Source of the DNA: JAWVFM01 sp963739355
GTDB taxonomy: Bacteria > Actinomycetota > Thermoleophilia > Solirubrobacterales > 70-9
Length of the DNA: 64,000 bases
Reading direction: 5' to 3'
Assembly: GCA_963739355.1 (NCBI GenBank)
Contig: CAVUAD010000006.1
Span: 496,001-560,000, forward strand
Part shown: positions 8,461 to 16,743 of the stretch, in pieces
How positions within the stretch are numbered: position 1 is the first letter of the stretch
Layout: every line of letters begins with the position of its first letter
Notes under the pieces: generated by a model
Seen by the model: the letters and a program-made list of their open reading frames with translations, nothing else
Told to the model about the DNA's origin: nothing
Databases searched by the model: none
Position numbers and translations under genes: made by a program

Positions 8461-10784
8461 ATGACATCGAAGGCACCAACCGCGCCCAATCTCGCCGCTC
8501 GCGCCGCGCACTGGAGCGCGAACCGCTGGAAGACGGCGACCGGCGCCTGGATCGCCCTCGCCGTGCTCGCCGCCGTCATCGGCGGAATCGTCGGCACCGT
8601 CAAGCTCACCGACTCCGAGCAGGGCACCGGCGAGACCGCGCGCGCACAGCAGATCCTCGCCGACGCCGGCTTCGACACGCCGGCCGGCGAGAGCGTGCTC
8701 GTCCAGTCCCGCTCGCTGACGGCGGACGATCCCGGGTTCCGGAATGCGGTGACCGATGTCGCCGGGGCGCTGGATCGTCAGCGCCAGGCGACCGGCGTCC
8801 GCTCGCCGTACGCGCCGGGCGACGGCGGCCAGATCTCGGCCGACGGCCACTCCGCGCTGGTTCTCTTCCACATCCGCGGCGACGCGACGACCGCCTCCGA
8901 CCGCGTCAAGGGGTCGCTCGACGCCGTCGCCGGCGTCCAGCGCTCCCACCCGGGATTGACGATCGCCGAGTTCGGCGACGCGAGCGCGGTCCGGGCGCTC
9001 AACGACACCGTCAACCAGGACTTCGCCAGCGCCGAGCAGCTCTCGGTGCCGATCACCTTCCTGATCCTGCTCATCGCCTTCGGCGCCTTCGTCGCCGCCG
9101 GGGTCCCGGTGCTGCTGGCGTTCTCGGGGGTGCTCGGCTCGATCGGCCTGTCGGCGATCCTGAGCCATGTCTTCCACGCCTCGGACTCGACCTCGTCGGT
9201 GATCCTGCTGATGGGGATGGCGGTCGGCATCGACTACTCGCTCTTCTACTTGAAGCGCGAGCGCGAGGAGCGGGCGCGCGGCCGCGAGCCGCGGGAGGCG
9301 CTGGCGACGGGCGGCGGCGACCTCGGGACAGGCGGTCCTGATCTCGGGCGGAACCGTGCTGATCGCGATGGCCGGGATGCTCTTCGCCGGCTCGAAGATC
9401 TTCACCTCGATCGGGATCGGGACGATGATCGTCGTCTTCCTCGCGATGGTTGGCTCGCTGACGGTGCTGCCGGCGCTGCTGGCAAAGCTCGGCGACCGCG
9501 TCGATCGTGGCGTCCTCGCGGTGATCGCCGCCGGCGCGCGGCGGGTGGTGCGTCCGTTCGGGTGGCGTCCGGCGCTGCTCGACCGGCTCGTCGGCCGGCG
9601 CACGTTCCTGCGGCGGATCAAGGGCGAGGGCGGCGAGTCGCGCCTCTGGGGCTTCGTCCTGCGCCCGGCGCTTCGCTTCCCGGCCCTCGCCGGGCTCGCC
9701 GCGGCGGCGCTCCTCGTCGTCCTCGCCCTGCCCACGTTCGGCATGCACACGCGCCTCTCCGGAATCAGCGACCTGCCGAAGGACCTCACGATCGTCCGCA
9801 CCTACGACCGCATCCAGGCCGCCTTCCCCGGCGCCCAGACTCCGGCCCAGGTGGTGGTCAGCGCTCCCGACGTCACCTCGCCGCGCGTCCGCGCCGGGAT
9901 CGCCTCCCTGCGCCGCGACGCGCTCGCCAGCGGGGAGATGCAGCGCCCGATCGAGACCGTCGGTCAACCCCGACCGCACCGTCGCCCGAGTGGCGATCCC
10001 GCTCGCCGGCAACGGCGAGGACGCGAAGTCGGTGCACGCGCTCGAAACGCTTCGGGAGCGGCTGATCCCGGCCGCGCTCGGCAACCTGCCACGGGTCGAG
10101 ACCGCGGTCACCGGCGAAACGGCCGGCACGCACGACTTCAACGAGACCAACAAGGCGCGGGCCCCAATCGTGTTCGCGTTCGTCCTCGGGCTGGCGTTCC
10201 TGCTGTTGCTGGTGATGTTCCGCTCGCTCGTGGTCGCCGCAACCGCGATCGTGCTCAACCTGCTCTCGGTCGGCGCGGCCTACGGCGTGCTCGTCTGGAT
10301 CTTCCAGGACGGCCACCTCGAAGGGCCGCTCGACTTCCGCTCCACCGGCGCGGTCGTCACCTGGCTGCCGCTGTTCCTGTTCACGGTGCTCTTCGCGCTC
10401 TCGATGGACTACCACGTCTTCATCGTCAGCCGGATCAAGGAGCTCGTCGACGGCGGGATGTCGACCCGCGACGCGGTCGCCCAGGGGATCCGCAGCACCG
10501 CGTCCACGGTGACGAGCGCGGCCGCGGTGATGGTCGCGGTGTTCGCGATCTTCGCCTCGTTGCGGACGATCGACATCAAGCAGATGGGCGTCGGCCTCGC
10601 GGTGGCGGTGCTGATCGACGCGACCGTGATCCGCGGCGTCCTGCTGCCGGCGGTGATGACCCTGCTCGGCGAGCGCAACTGGTACCTGCCCAACTGGCTT
10701 CGCTGGCTGCCGCGGCGCAGCGATCAGCCGCGGCCCGCCACGGCGCGCCCGGCACCCGGCGAGCCCGTCCCAGCTGTCGAGTGA
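8461..10784 (+). pseudogene. MMPL/RND-family membrane transporter, interrupted by two +1 frameshifts
   Basis: The three reading frames join into one protein of about 774 residues, the usual length for a single-chain MMPL transporter. Start ATG 8461 has AAGGAG upstream. Part 1 (8461 to about 9305) has the first membrane helix, a periplasmic porter domain and helices with GMAVGIDYSLFYL. Part 2 (about 9305 to 9957) continues with SGQAVLISGGTVLIAM and the second porter domain. Part 3 (about 9960 to 10784) carries VNPDRTVARVAIPLAG, FALSMDYHVFIVSRIKE and the last helices. Each break needs one base skipped: near 9301-9312 (GACGGG) and near 9955-9963 (GTCGGTC). Coding quality is intact on both sides, so these are recent mutations or sequencing errors. 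The family exports lipids or drugs by proton motive force. Confidence 0.85.
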
Positions 10785-10956
10785 GACAGCCGGCCAGGGC
10801 GCCGGCCGGAGTGGACCGCGGTCGCCCGTCGAGTTGACGGCTCGGGGCCCGTCTGGCGCTTGGGAGCAAGGTCAAGGTGGTCGTCTCGCGCGGCTATATA
10901 GGGTCGGCGAAGAGCGACGACTGACCCACCACCGAGCAAGGGAGCCGAGGCAGGAC

Positions 10957-11394
10957 ATGACCGTCAAACGCATGGAGCACGTCGGCGTCGTGGTCGACGA
11001 TCTCGCGGCAGCGACCGCGTTCTTCGCCGCGCTGGGGCTCGAGTTGGAGGGCGAGACCTCGGTCGAAGGCCCATCCGTGGACCGCATCAACGGGCTGGAG
11101 GGCGTGCGCGCGGACATCGCGATCATGCAAACCCCGGACGGCGACTGCAAGCTCGAGCTGGCCAAGTACAACTCGCCGTCGCATGAGGGCGACATCGGGC
11201 CGGCACCGCCCAATGCCCCGGGCATCCGCCACCTCCTCTTCACCGTCGACGACATCAAGGGTGCCCTCGCCGGCCTGGAGGCGCACGGCGGCGAGCTCGT
11301 CGGCGAGCTGGAGAACTACGGTGACATCTACTTGCTCTGCTACGTCCGCGGCCCGGCGGGAATCATCGTCGAGCTGGCGGAGAAGATCGGCTGA
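10957..11394 (+). CDS. VOC-family protein (methylmalonyl-CoA epimerase/glyoxalase-like)
   Basis: 145 residues from ATG 10957, with GGAG/GAGG 8-16 nt upstream. Two beta-alpha-beta-beta-beta modules are visible: KRMEHVGVVVDDLAAATAFFAALGL at the N-terminus and GIRHLLFTVDDIKGALAGL in the second half. Candidate metal ligands are His in MEHVGV, Glu in CKLELAKY, His in IRHLLF and Glu in IIVELAEKIG, the standard VOC 2His-2Glu set. This predicts a metal-dependent lyase, epimerase or dioxygenase-like enzyme; the exact reaction cannot be assigned. The gene stands alone. Confidence 0.85.
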   Translation: MTVKRMEHVGVVVDDLAAATAFFAALGLELEGETSVEGPSVDRINGLEGVRADIAIMQTPDGDCKLELAKYNSPSHEGDIGPAPPNAPGIRHLLFTVDDIKGALAGLEAHGGELVGELENYGDIYLLCYVRGPAGIIVELAEKIG

Positions 11395-11466
11395 CGGGCG
11401 CGGTCCATTGCTTCAAATGCCCTGATGAACGCCGGTACAACTCCGTAGCCAACGCCCTTTCGAAAC

Positions 11467-11510
11467 GAGAAAACCCCCGGATTACCGGGGGCCTTCTGAG
11501 GTAGCGGGGG
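11467..11510 (-). repeat. Remnant of tRNA-fMet 3' end plus its terminator
   Basis: Reading on the minus strand, the last acceptor-stem bases and discriminator (CCCCCGCTAC) are followed by a hairpin CCCCCGG-TAAT-CCGGGGG and TTTTC. Over about 44 bp this aligns with the 3' end and terminator of the intact tRNA-fMet at 34326-34399, with roughly 36 matches, in the same orientation. Nothing of the tRNA beyond the last 10 or so bases is preserved, so it cannot be a tRNA gene. Confidence 0.6.
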
Positions 11511-11632
11511 CCCGCTTTGTCTCCTGCGGTGACACACGAAGAGTCGAGCGAATGGCGGCCTGACGTCACCACGATCCCCGAGCCATCTGCACGCGAGGCC
11601 GGGGCGCTCAGACGGAGTCCTGGGAACTGGCC

Positions 11633-11662
11633 TTGCATTTGGCGTGGCGAGTGGAATATGCT
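11633..11662 (+). promoter_or_regulatory. Candidate sigma-70 promoter of the cytochrome oxidase operon
   Basis: TTGCAT (11633-11638), an 18-bp spacer and TATGCT (11657-11662) lie 75 bp before the first gene of the operon. The same -10 hexamer and spacing occur before the desaturase operon at 58799-58828. Confidence 0.5.
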
Positions 11663-11736
11663 GTCGGACGCGCCTAGTGGCGCCTGCTACTAGTGCGCTC
11701 GAGGAGAGGTCAAGGTGTGATCAGCCAGGCACCCGA

Positions 11737-12396
11737 ATGAGCTCCACAGCGAGGCGCCTCACAGGGGTCCTGCTCGTGCTCGCCCTGGCCACGGGCGCGA
11801 TCGTCTACTACGTATCGGAGCTGCTTCGCTCACCGACTCCGATCGCTGCCGCCCAGGTTTCGCGGCACCGCGCCCAGCTCACCCTTGGGACGACCCCGGC
11901 GGTCGGCAAGCTCGGCGCCAACAAGAGCTGGGTCTCCTATCTCGTCCGCCGGAACGGCAGATGGGACCACACGACCGTCTTCAACGTCCCGGCCCACTCC
12001 CTGGTCCACGTCACCGTTCTCCAGTACGACGGCGACAGCGGCCTGCGAAACCCCTTCCTCTCCCAGGTTCAGGGGACGGTCGGCAACACCATGGTGGTCG
12101 ACGGCAAGACGATGGACTCGATCAACCCCGACACCGCGTCGCACACGTTCACCGTGCCGCAGCTGGGGATCGTGGTTCCACTCAAGGGGGTGGCCGACGA
12201 TGCAAAGCACCAGTGCGCGGAGATGCCCTGCTCTCTCAAGCAGGCACACGAGACGATCAGCTTCACGATCCGGACCGGAGCACCGGGCCGGTACCGCTGG
12301 CAATGCTTCGTCCCCTGCGCGGCCGGGTTCCTCGACGGCTTCGGAGGGCCGATGCAGACGATCGGCTACATGGACGGCTTCCTCCACGTGGTCTGA
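11737..12396 (+). CDS. Membrane-anchored cupredoxin-like protein of the cox operon
   Basis: 219 residues from ATG 11737. One N-terminal membrane anchor (residues 9-30) precedes an extracytoplasmic beta-rich domain. Candidate copper ligands are His136 (ASHTFTV), Cys190 and Cys194 (WQCFVPC) and Met206 (GGPM). The C-terminal GPMQTIGYMDGFLHVV is typical of cupredoxin folds. The CxxxC spacing recalls the CuA site, but the usual following His is Phe199 or absent, so it is neither a standard type-1 nor a standard CuA site. As first gene of the operon, 12 bp before ctaC, it may deliver electrons to the oxidase or serve as an extra subunit. The function is inferred from context. Confidence 0.65.
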   Translation: MSSTARRLTGVLLVLALATGAIVYYVSELLRSPTPIAAAQVSRHRAQLTLGTTPAVGKLGANKSWVSYLVRRNGRWDHTTVFNVPAHSLVHVTVLQYDGDSGLRNPFLSQVQGTVGNTMVVDGKTMDSINPDTASHTFTVPQLGIVVPLKGVADDAKHQCAEMPCSLKQAHETISFTIRTGAPGRYRWQCFVPCAAGFLDGFGGPMQTIGYMDGFLHVV

Positions 12397-12408
12397 GCCG
12401 GGCAGGCG

Positions 12409-13236
12409 ATGCAAGAGCCTCCAAATCCACGGCGGGCATTAATTGTCGCGATCGCCCTGAGCATCGTCGCAACCCTCCTCTCCGTCCTCGTCCTCGCGCC
12501 CGGGCTTTCGCCCGGCAACGGCAGCGACGAGGCCTCCGGCCAGGTGGTCGACAACACCGTGCTGATCGGGATCGTGACGCCGATCACGGTCCTGTTGCTC
12601 GCGTTCTTCGCCTACGCGTTGTTCAACTTTCGCCAGCGCGGCGACCAGCCCGAGGAGGGCGTCGCGACCCCGGCCGATCGTCGCGTACAGACCACCTGGC
12701 TTGCGACGACGAGCGTGATCGTTCTCTTCCTGGCCGGGTACGGCACGGTGCGGCTCTTCGACGACGGCTCCGGCGGGGGCCAGGGTGCCGACCCGATCGC
12801 GAAGCCGTCGGGCCCGCAGCTGCAGGTCCAGGTGATCGCCCAGCAATGGGCGTTCACCTACCGCTACCCGTCCTTCGGTGGAGTCGAGACCCCACACCTC
12901 GAGTTGCCCGTCAACCGCGATGTCGAGCTCCATGTCACCTCACTGGACGTGATCCACTCCTTCTGGGCCCGTACGCTGGGCGTCAAGGCCGACGCCAACC
13001 CGGGCGTGGACAACGTGGCCTATGTCCGCCCAACCGATACCGGCAGCTTCGACATTCGCTGTGCCGAGCTGTGCGGACTCTTCCATGGGCACATGTTCGA
13101 CACCGGCAAGGTGGTCAGCGACGCCCAGTTCGCCGCCTGGATCAACGCCCAGCGACGCGTGTTCGCTCCGGCAACCAGTCAGCTGCCCCCGTATCGCACC
13201 CACTACCTGCCGGAGCCGACGAGGAGGGCCGGATGA
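12409..13236 (+). CDS. ctaC: Cytochrome c oxidase subunit II
   Basis: 275 residues. Two membrane hairpin segments (about 11-30 and 51-75) plus a third hydrophobic stretch near 97-113 precede the CuA domain. All CuA ligands are visible: His183 (VIHSFW), Cys218, Glu220, Cys222, His226 and Met229 in CAELCGLFHGHM. QQWAFTYRYP supplies the aromatic patch for cytochrome c electron entry. It accepts electrons from cytochrome c or the adjacent cupredoxin and passes them to heme a of subunit I. The stop overlaps the ctaD start (ATGA). There is no cytochrome c domain fused at the C-terminus. Confidence 0.95.
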   Translation: MQEPPNPRRALIVAIALSIVATLLSVLVLAPGLSPGNGSDEASGQVVDNTVLIGIVTPITVLLLAFFAYALFNFRQRGDQPEEGVATPADRRVQTTWLATTSVIVLFLAGYGTVRLFDDGSGGGQGADPIAKPSGPQLQVQVIAQQWAFTYRYPSFGGVETPHLELPVNRDVELHVTSLDVIHSFWARTLGVKADANPGVDNVAYVRPTDTGSFDIRCAELCGLFHGHMFDTGKVVSDAQFAAWINAQRRVFAPATSQLPPYRTHYLPEPTRRAG

Positions 13237-15116
13237 ACGCTCGGGCCGAGTCGCGCCCGCTGTGGCGCCGCGTAATCGGCTTCAACCTCCTGACGGGGGT
13301 GGTGCTCGGGGTGGCGGGCTTTTACATCGCCTGGTGGCTGGGCCACCAGATCCACGCCAAGAGCCTCGAGTACTTCGCCGACACGAACCAGAACGACGTA
13401 GCGCTGATGCTGGGCTACATCGGCTTTGCCATTGGCTTCATCGTCGGGCTTGGCTTCGCCCGCTACCCGCTCGCGCGGCTTGCGGGGCGCCCACCCTCGG
13501 TGCGTGAGAACGAGGACGACGAAGGGTTCGGCCGGTACCTCGGCTTGTCCACCGACCACAAGGTGATCGGCAAGCAGTACCTCATCGGGATCGGCCTCTT
13601 CTTCTTCATCGGCGGGCTGAACGCGATGCTGATCCGCGCCGAGCTCCTGCGGCCCTCCCCGCAGCTATGGGGCGCCGGCAACTACCTGACGCTCGTTGGC
13701 CTGCACGGGACGATGATGATGGGGATCATGACCTCGGGGGTCCTCGGACCCTTCGCCAACTACTTCGTACCGCTGATGATCGGCGCCCGCCGGATGGCCT
13801 TCCCGCGGCTGGAGGCCCTCAGCTTCTGGCTGCTCATGGCCGCCGGCGTGATCCTGGTCTCGACGATTTCCTTCGGCGGCTTCCCGACCGGGTGGACCGG
13901 CTACGGGCCCCTCAACGACGAGGCCAACTGGGGTTTCGACGCCTACATCTTCTTCTTCGCGCTCGTGGGGATCTCGATGACGCTCCTGGGGCTGAACCTG
14001 ATCGCGACGATCGTCACGATGCGAGCCCCGGGGCTGACCTGGGGACGGCTGCCGATCTTCTGCTGGGGCGCAATCGCGACCTCTGGCCTGATGGTTCTGG
14101 CGGCCCCGATCCTGATCGCGGTCCTCCTCATGGTCGGCCTCGACCGCGGCCTGCAGACCTCGTTCTTCATTCCAAGCGCCGGTGGCAGCCCCTACCTGTT
14201 CCAGAACCTCTTCTGGTTCTTCGGCCATCCGGAGGTGTACGTCCTTGCGCTGCCCGGCTTCGGGATCATTCTCGAGATCCTCCCGGTCTTCGCGCGAAGG
14301 CCGCTCTGGGGTTACCGCCTCGCCGTCGCGGGGATGCTCGGCGTAGGGCTCTTGAGCTTCTTCGTCTGGCAGCACCACCTGTTCGTCAGCGGCATCAACT
14401 CGGCGCTGCGCCCGTTCTACATGCTCTCGACCGAGATCATCTCGGTGCCGACGGGGCTGATCTTCCTGTGCGGAATGGGAACGCTGTGGAAGGCGCGCAC
14501 GAGGTTCACCGTGCCGATGCTCTTCTGCCTGGCCTGGTTCTTCAACTTCTTCATCGGCGGCATCTCCGGCGTCTTCCTATCCGACACCCCAAGCGACGTC
14601 AGCACGCACGGCAGCTTCTTCGTGATGGCCCACTTCCACTACACGATCATGGGCGGCCTGATCTTCGCCTTCTTCGCGGCGATCTACTACTGGGTCCCGA
14701 AGATGATCGGCTTCGAGTTCAACCTGCGCATGGCGAAGATCCATTTCTGGTCGATGTTCATCGCCTTCAACTCAACCTTCGCCCCGCTGTTCGCGCTTGG
14801 CGTGATGGGCATGCCGCGACGGGTTTCGACCTACGCGTCGAACCTCCAGCCGCTCAACATCTGGGTCTCGGTCTCCGCCTTCGTGCTCGGCGCCTCCATG
14901 CTCGTCTTCCTCTTCAACGTCGTCTACTCGCTGATCTTCGTCCGCAAGCCGGCCGAGGCCAATCCCTGGGATTCGAAGTCGCTCGAGTGGCAGCTGCCGA
15001 CGCCGGTCCCGGCCCACAACTTCGACACAATCCCCGTGATCGACTCCGACCCCTACGACTACGGGACCGCGCCCAGCCCGCCGCCCGTCGAGGCGCCTAC
15101 GCCCGCTCCGGGCTAG
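13233..15116 (+). CDS. ctaD: Cytochrome c oxidase subunit I, with atypical proton-channel residues
   Basis: 627 residues from ATG 13233. Two extra N-terminal membrane helices precede the 12-helix core. Ligands present: low-spin heme His158 (GLHGTMMM), CuB His332 with cross-link Tyr336 (GHPEVY, A1-type with Glu334), His381-His382 (WQHHLF), heme a3 His467 and heme a His469 (HFHYT). Unusual: the D-channel Asp of the GAPDMAFPR motif is Arg187 (GARRMAFPR), the following Asn is Glu194, and the K-channel Lys of PTGIKIF is Ile410 (PTGLIFL). The enzyme should reduce O2 at the heme-Cu centre, but the proton route must differ from textbook A1 oxidases. The C-terminus is a Pro-rich tail. Confidence 0.93.
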   Translation: MNARAESRPLWRRVIGFNLLTGVVLGVAGFYIAWWLGHQIHAKSLEYFADTNQNDVALMLGYIGFAIGFIVGLGFARYPLARLAGRPPSVRENEDDEGFGRYLGLSTDHKVIGKQYLIGIGLFFFIGGLNAMLIRAELLRPSPQLWGAGNYLTLVGLHGTMMMGIMTSGVLGPFANYFVPLMIGARRMAFPRLEALSFWLLMAAGVILVSTISFGGFPTGWTGYGPLNDEANWGFDAYIFFFALVGISMTLLGLNLIATIVTMRAPGLTWGRLPIFCWGAIATSGLMVLAAPILIAVLLMVGLDRGLQTSFFIPSAGGSPYLFQNLFWFFGHPEVYVLALPGFGIILEILPVFARRPLWGYRLAVAGMLGVGLLSFFVWQHHLFVSGINSALRPFYMLSTEIISVPTGLIFLCGMGTLWKARTRFTVPMLFCLAWFFNFFIGGISGVFLSDTPSDVSTHGSFFVMAHFHYTIMGGLIFAFFAAIYYWVPKMIGFEFNLRMAKIHFWSMFIAFNSTFAPLFALGVMGMPRRVSTYASNLQPLNIWVSVSAFVLGASMLVFLFNVVYSLIFVRKPAEANPWDSKSLEWQLPTPVPAHNFDTIPVIDSDPYDYGTAPSPPPVEAPTPAPG

Positions 15117-15120
15117 AGCC

Positions 15121-15729
15121 ATGAGCGACGTCTCGCAAACCCCACCCGATCCGCTCGCCGAGCCGCCCGAGGTTCACGAGCGCAACCTCTGGATCGGGGC
15201 GCGGATCATCGCCGGCACGACGATCATGTTCTTCCTCGCCTTCGTCTTCGCCTACTTCTACCTGCGCTCGCTCAACAACGGCGGCCACTGGCGCCCGGCC
15301 CGGGTCGACTCGCCGCAGGGATACGGCGCCGCGATCGTCGTGCTCTTCGCCGCGAGTGCCATCTCGTTCCTCTACGCGGCGCATGCGGGCAAGCGCGGGG
15401 CCGCCTGGATCCCCGTGGCTGCCGCGGCGCTGATCCTCGGCCTCGCGGGCTGTGTCGTGCAGGTGTTCGAGTACGCCAACCTCGGATTCGGCCCGCAGGA
15501 CGGTGGCTACGCCAGTGTCTTCATGGGCTGGACGATCACCTTCGTCGTCTTCGCCCTGTTCGCCTTGTATTGGGTGGAGATCATGGTGGCCGAGGGGATT
15601 CGCAACCGGGCGCGGGCGGCGGAGGGTTCGGTCGGCGAGCTTCCCGCCGGCTTCGGCGATGCCGCCTTCTACTGGGCGCTCCTTGCGACCATCGGCGTGC
15701 TCAGCTGGTTCATCCTCTACGTGCTCTAG
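15121..15729 (+). CDS. ctaE: Cytochrome c oxidase subunit III
   Basis: 202 residues, five hydrophobic helices. The N-terminal HERNLWIGARIIAGTTIMFFLAFVFAYFYLR and C-terminal DAAFYWALLATIGVLSWFILYVL match heme-copper oxidase subunit III of the short, five-helix type. It starts 4 nt after the ctaD stop and belongs to the same transcript. Its role is structural, stabilising subunit I and proton uptake; it carries no metal. The length is normal for actinobacterial CtaE (about 200 residues). Confidence 0.9.
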   Translation: MSDVSQTPPDPLAEPPEVHERNLWIGARIIAGTTIMFFLAFVFAYFYLRSLNNGGHWRPARVDSPQGYGAAIVVLFAASAISFLYAAHAGKRGAAWIPVAAAALILGLAGCVVQVFEYANLGFGPQDGGYASVFMGWTITFVVFALFALYWVEIMVAEGIRNRARAAEGSVGELPAGFGDAAFYWALLATIGVLSWFILYVL

Positions 15730-15742
15730 GCGCGGCAGGCCG

Positions 15743-16600
15743 GTGTCAACAGGGGCGCTGAGTTGGACCGCCGACCCGGCACTGGGGTGGATCCTCGCAG
15801 CGGGGTGGCTCTACTGGCTGGGGAGGCGACGGCTCCCGCGGGCCCATCGGGCCGGCGACCGCTGGCGCACCGGCTCATTCATCGCGGGCCTTGCGACGAT
15901 CGTCATCGCGCTCGACTCTCCGATCGACGGGCTTGCCGACAAGCTGCTCTGGGTCCACATGGTCCAGCACGTGCTCCTCCTGATGGTCGCTCCCGCACTG
16001 CTCGCCCTCGCCAGGCCGTGGAACCAGATGTGGCACGCCTTCCCACTTGAAACGCGGCGGCGGGTCGCCCGCAGCCTCGCCACGGGGCGGCCTTCGGCTC
16101 CGCTACGGGGTGCGGCTCGTGTCCTCGCCGATCCCCTGCCGTCGTGGCTTGCCTTCAACGTCAACCTGATCTTCTGGCACCTCCCGTTCGCCTACGACGC
16201 GACGCTTCGCTCGCCGCCCGTCCACGCTGCGGAGCACGCGATGTTCTTCGCCACCGGGCTGCTCTTCTGGACTCGCGTAATCGACTCGCCCCCATGGCGC
16301 TCCCGCCTCACGCAGGCCACGCGCGCCGCCTATGTGGTCGGCGCCCTGGTGGTCAGCTGGATGCTCGCGATCGTGCTCGCCCTCTCAACCGCCCCTCTCT
16401 ATGCCCCCTACGCGGAGCTCGCCTCCAGACCGGGCGGCATCACCGCGCTCGCCGACCAGCAGCTGGCTGCAGGCGTGATGTGGGTACCGGGATCCTTGCC
16501 CTTCACGATCGCGATCCTCGCGATCGCCTACCGCTGGCTCCAGCCCAAGGGCTCCCGCCCCACCGCGGCACGAGCCGGCTCACTCACCGCAAACCAATAG
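15743..16600 (+). CDS. ctaG: CtaG-family cytochrome oxidase assembly membrane protein
   Basis: 285 residues from GTG 15743, about seven membrane helices. The sequence VHMVQHVLLLMVAPALLALARP is the hallmark of the caa3_CtaG family, with conserved His residues in HMVQH and later HAAEHAMFF, and a C-terminal DQQLAAGVMWVPGSLPF segment. Family members are required for assembly of caa3/aa3 oxidases, probably for copper insertion into subunit I. It lies 13 bp after ctaE in the operon. Start: upstream GGCAGGCCG is a weak ribosome site; no better in-frame start precedes it. Confidence 0.88.
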   Translation: MSTGALSWTADPALGWILAAGWLYWLGRRRLPRAHRAGDRWRTGSFIAGLATIVIALDSPIDGLADKLLWVHMVQHVLLLMVAPALLALARPWNQMWHAFPLETRRRVARSLATGRPSAPLRGAARVLADPLPSWLAFNVNLIFWHLPFAYDATLRSPPVHAAEHAMFFATGLLFWTRVIDSPPWRSRLTQATRAAYVVGALVVSWMLAIVLALSTAPLYAPYAELASRPGGITALADQQLAAGVMWVPGSLPFTIAILAIAYRWLQPKGSRPTAARAGSLTANQ

Positions 16601-16614
16601 ACACGAGGAGGACC

Positions 16615-16743
16615 ATGCAGACGCTCACGCTCGCCACCTCGATCGCAGCCCAGGGAATCCTCACCTGGGCAGTGCCGCTCGCCGTGGTCATCGTGCTGCT
16701 CGTGTGGTACGTGCTGCTCTTGCGGCGCCGCCATCCGGAGTGA
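16615..16743 (+). CDS. 42-residue single-helix membrane peptide in the cox operon
   Basis: A very strong ribosome site GAGGAGG (16605-16611) precedes ATG 16615. The product has one membrane helix (about residues 17-36, TWAVPLAVVIVLLVWYVLLL) and a basic C-terminal tail RRRHPE, so it should sit N-out/C-in. The stop overlaps the next start (GTGA). Its position and size recall small accessory oxidase subunits such as CcoQ or subunit IV peptides, but there is no recognisable motif. I regard it as a likely small subunit or assembly peptide by context only. Confidence 0.7.
   Translation: MQTLTLATSIAAQGILTWAVPLAVVIVLLVWYVLLLRRRHPE

Larger units (their letters stand above)
11395..11736. other. Gene-free stretch of 342 bp holding a tRNA-fMet 3'-end/terminator remnant and the cox promoter
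   Basis: No convincing coding frame is present. The stretch contains a degenerate copy of the tRNA-fMet 3' end with its terminator (11467-11510), a sigma-70-like promoter at 11633-11662 and, just downstream of it, a short hairpin GCGCC-TAGT-GGCGC (11669-11682) that would lie at the very start of the cox transcript. Confidence 0.6.

Noticed and set aside
6798..8678. A 626-codon minus-strand frame opposite the monooxygenase
   Set aside because: Antisense shadow; the plus strand holds all FAD motifs.
11960..13232. N-terminal extension of the ctaD frame back to 11961
   Set aside because: The frame is open upstream but overlaps ctaC and the cupredoxin gene completely; ATG 13233 is coupled to the ctaC stop and gives the correct protein.
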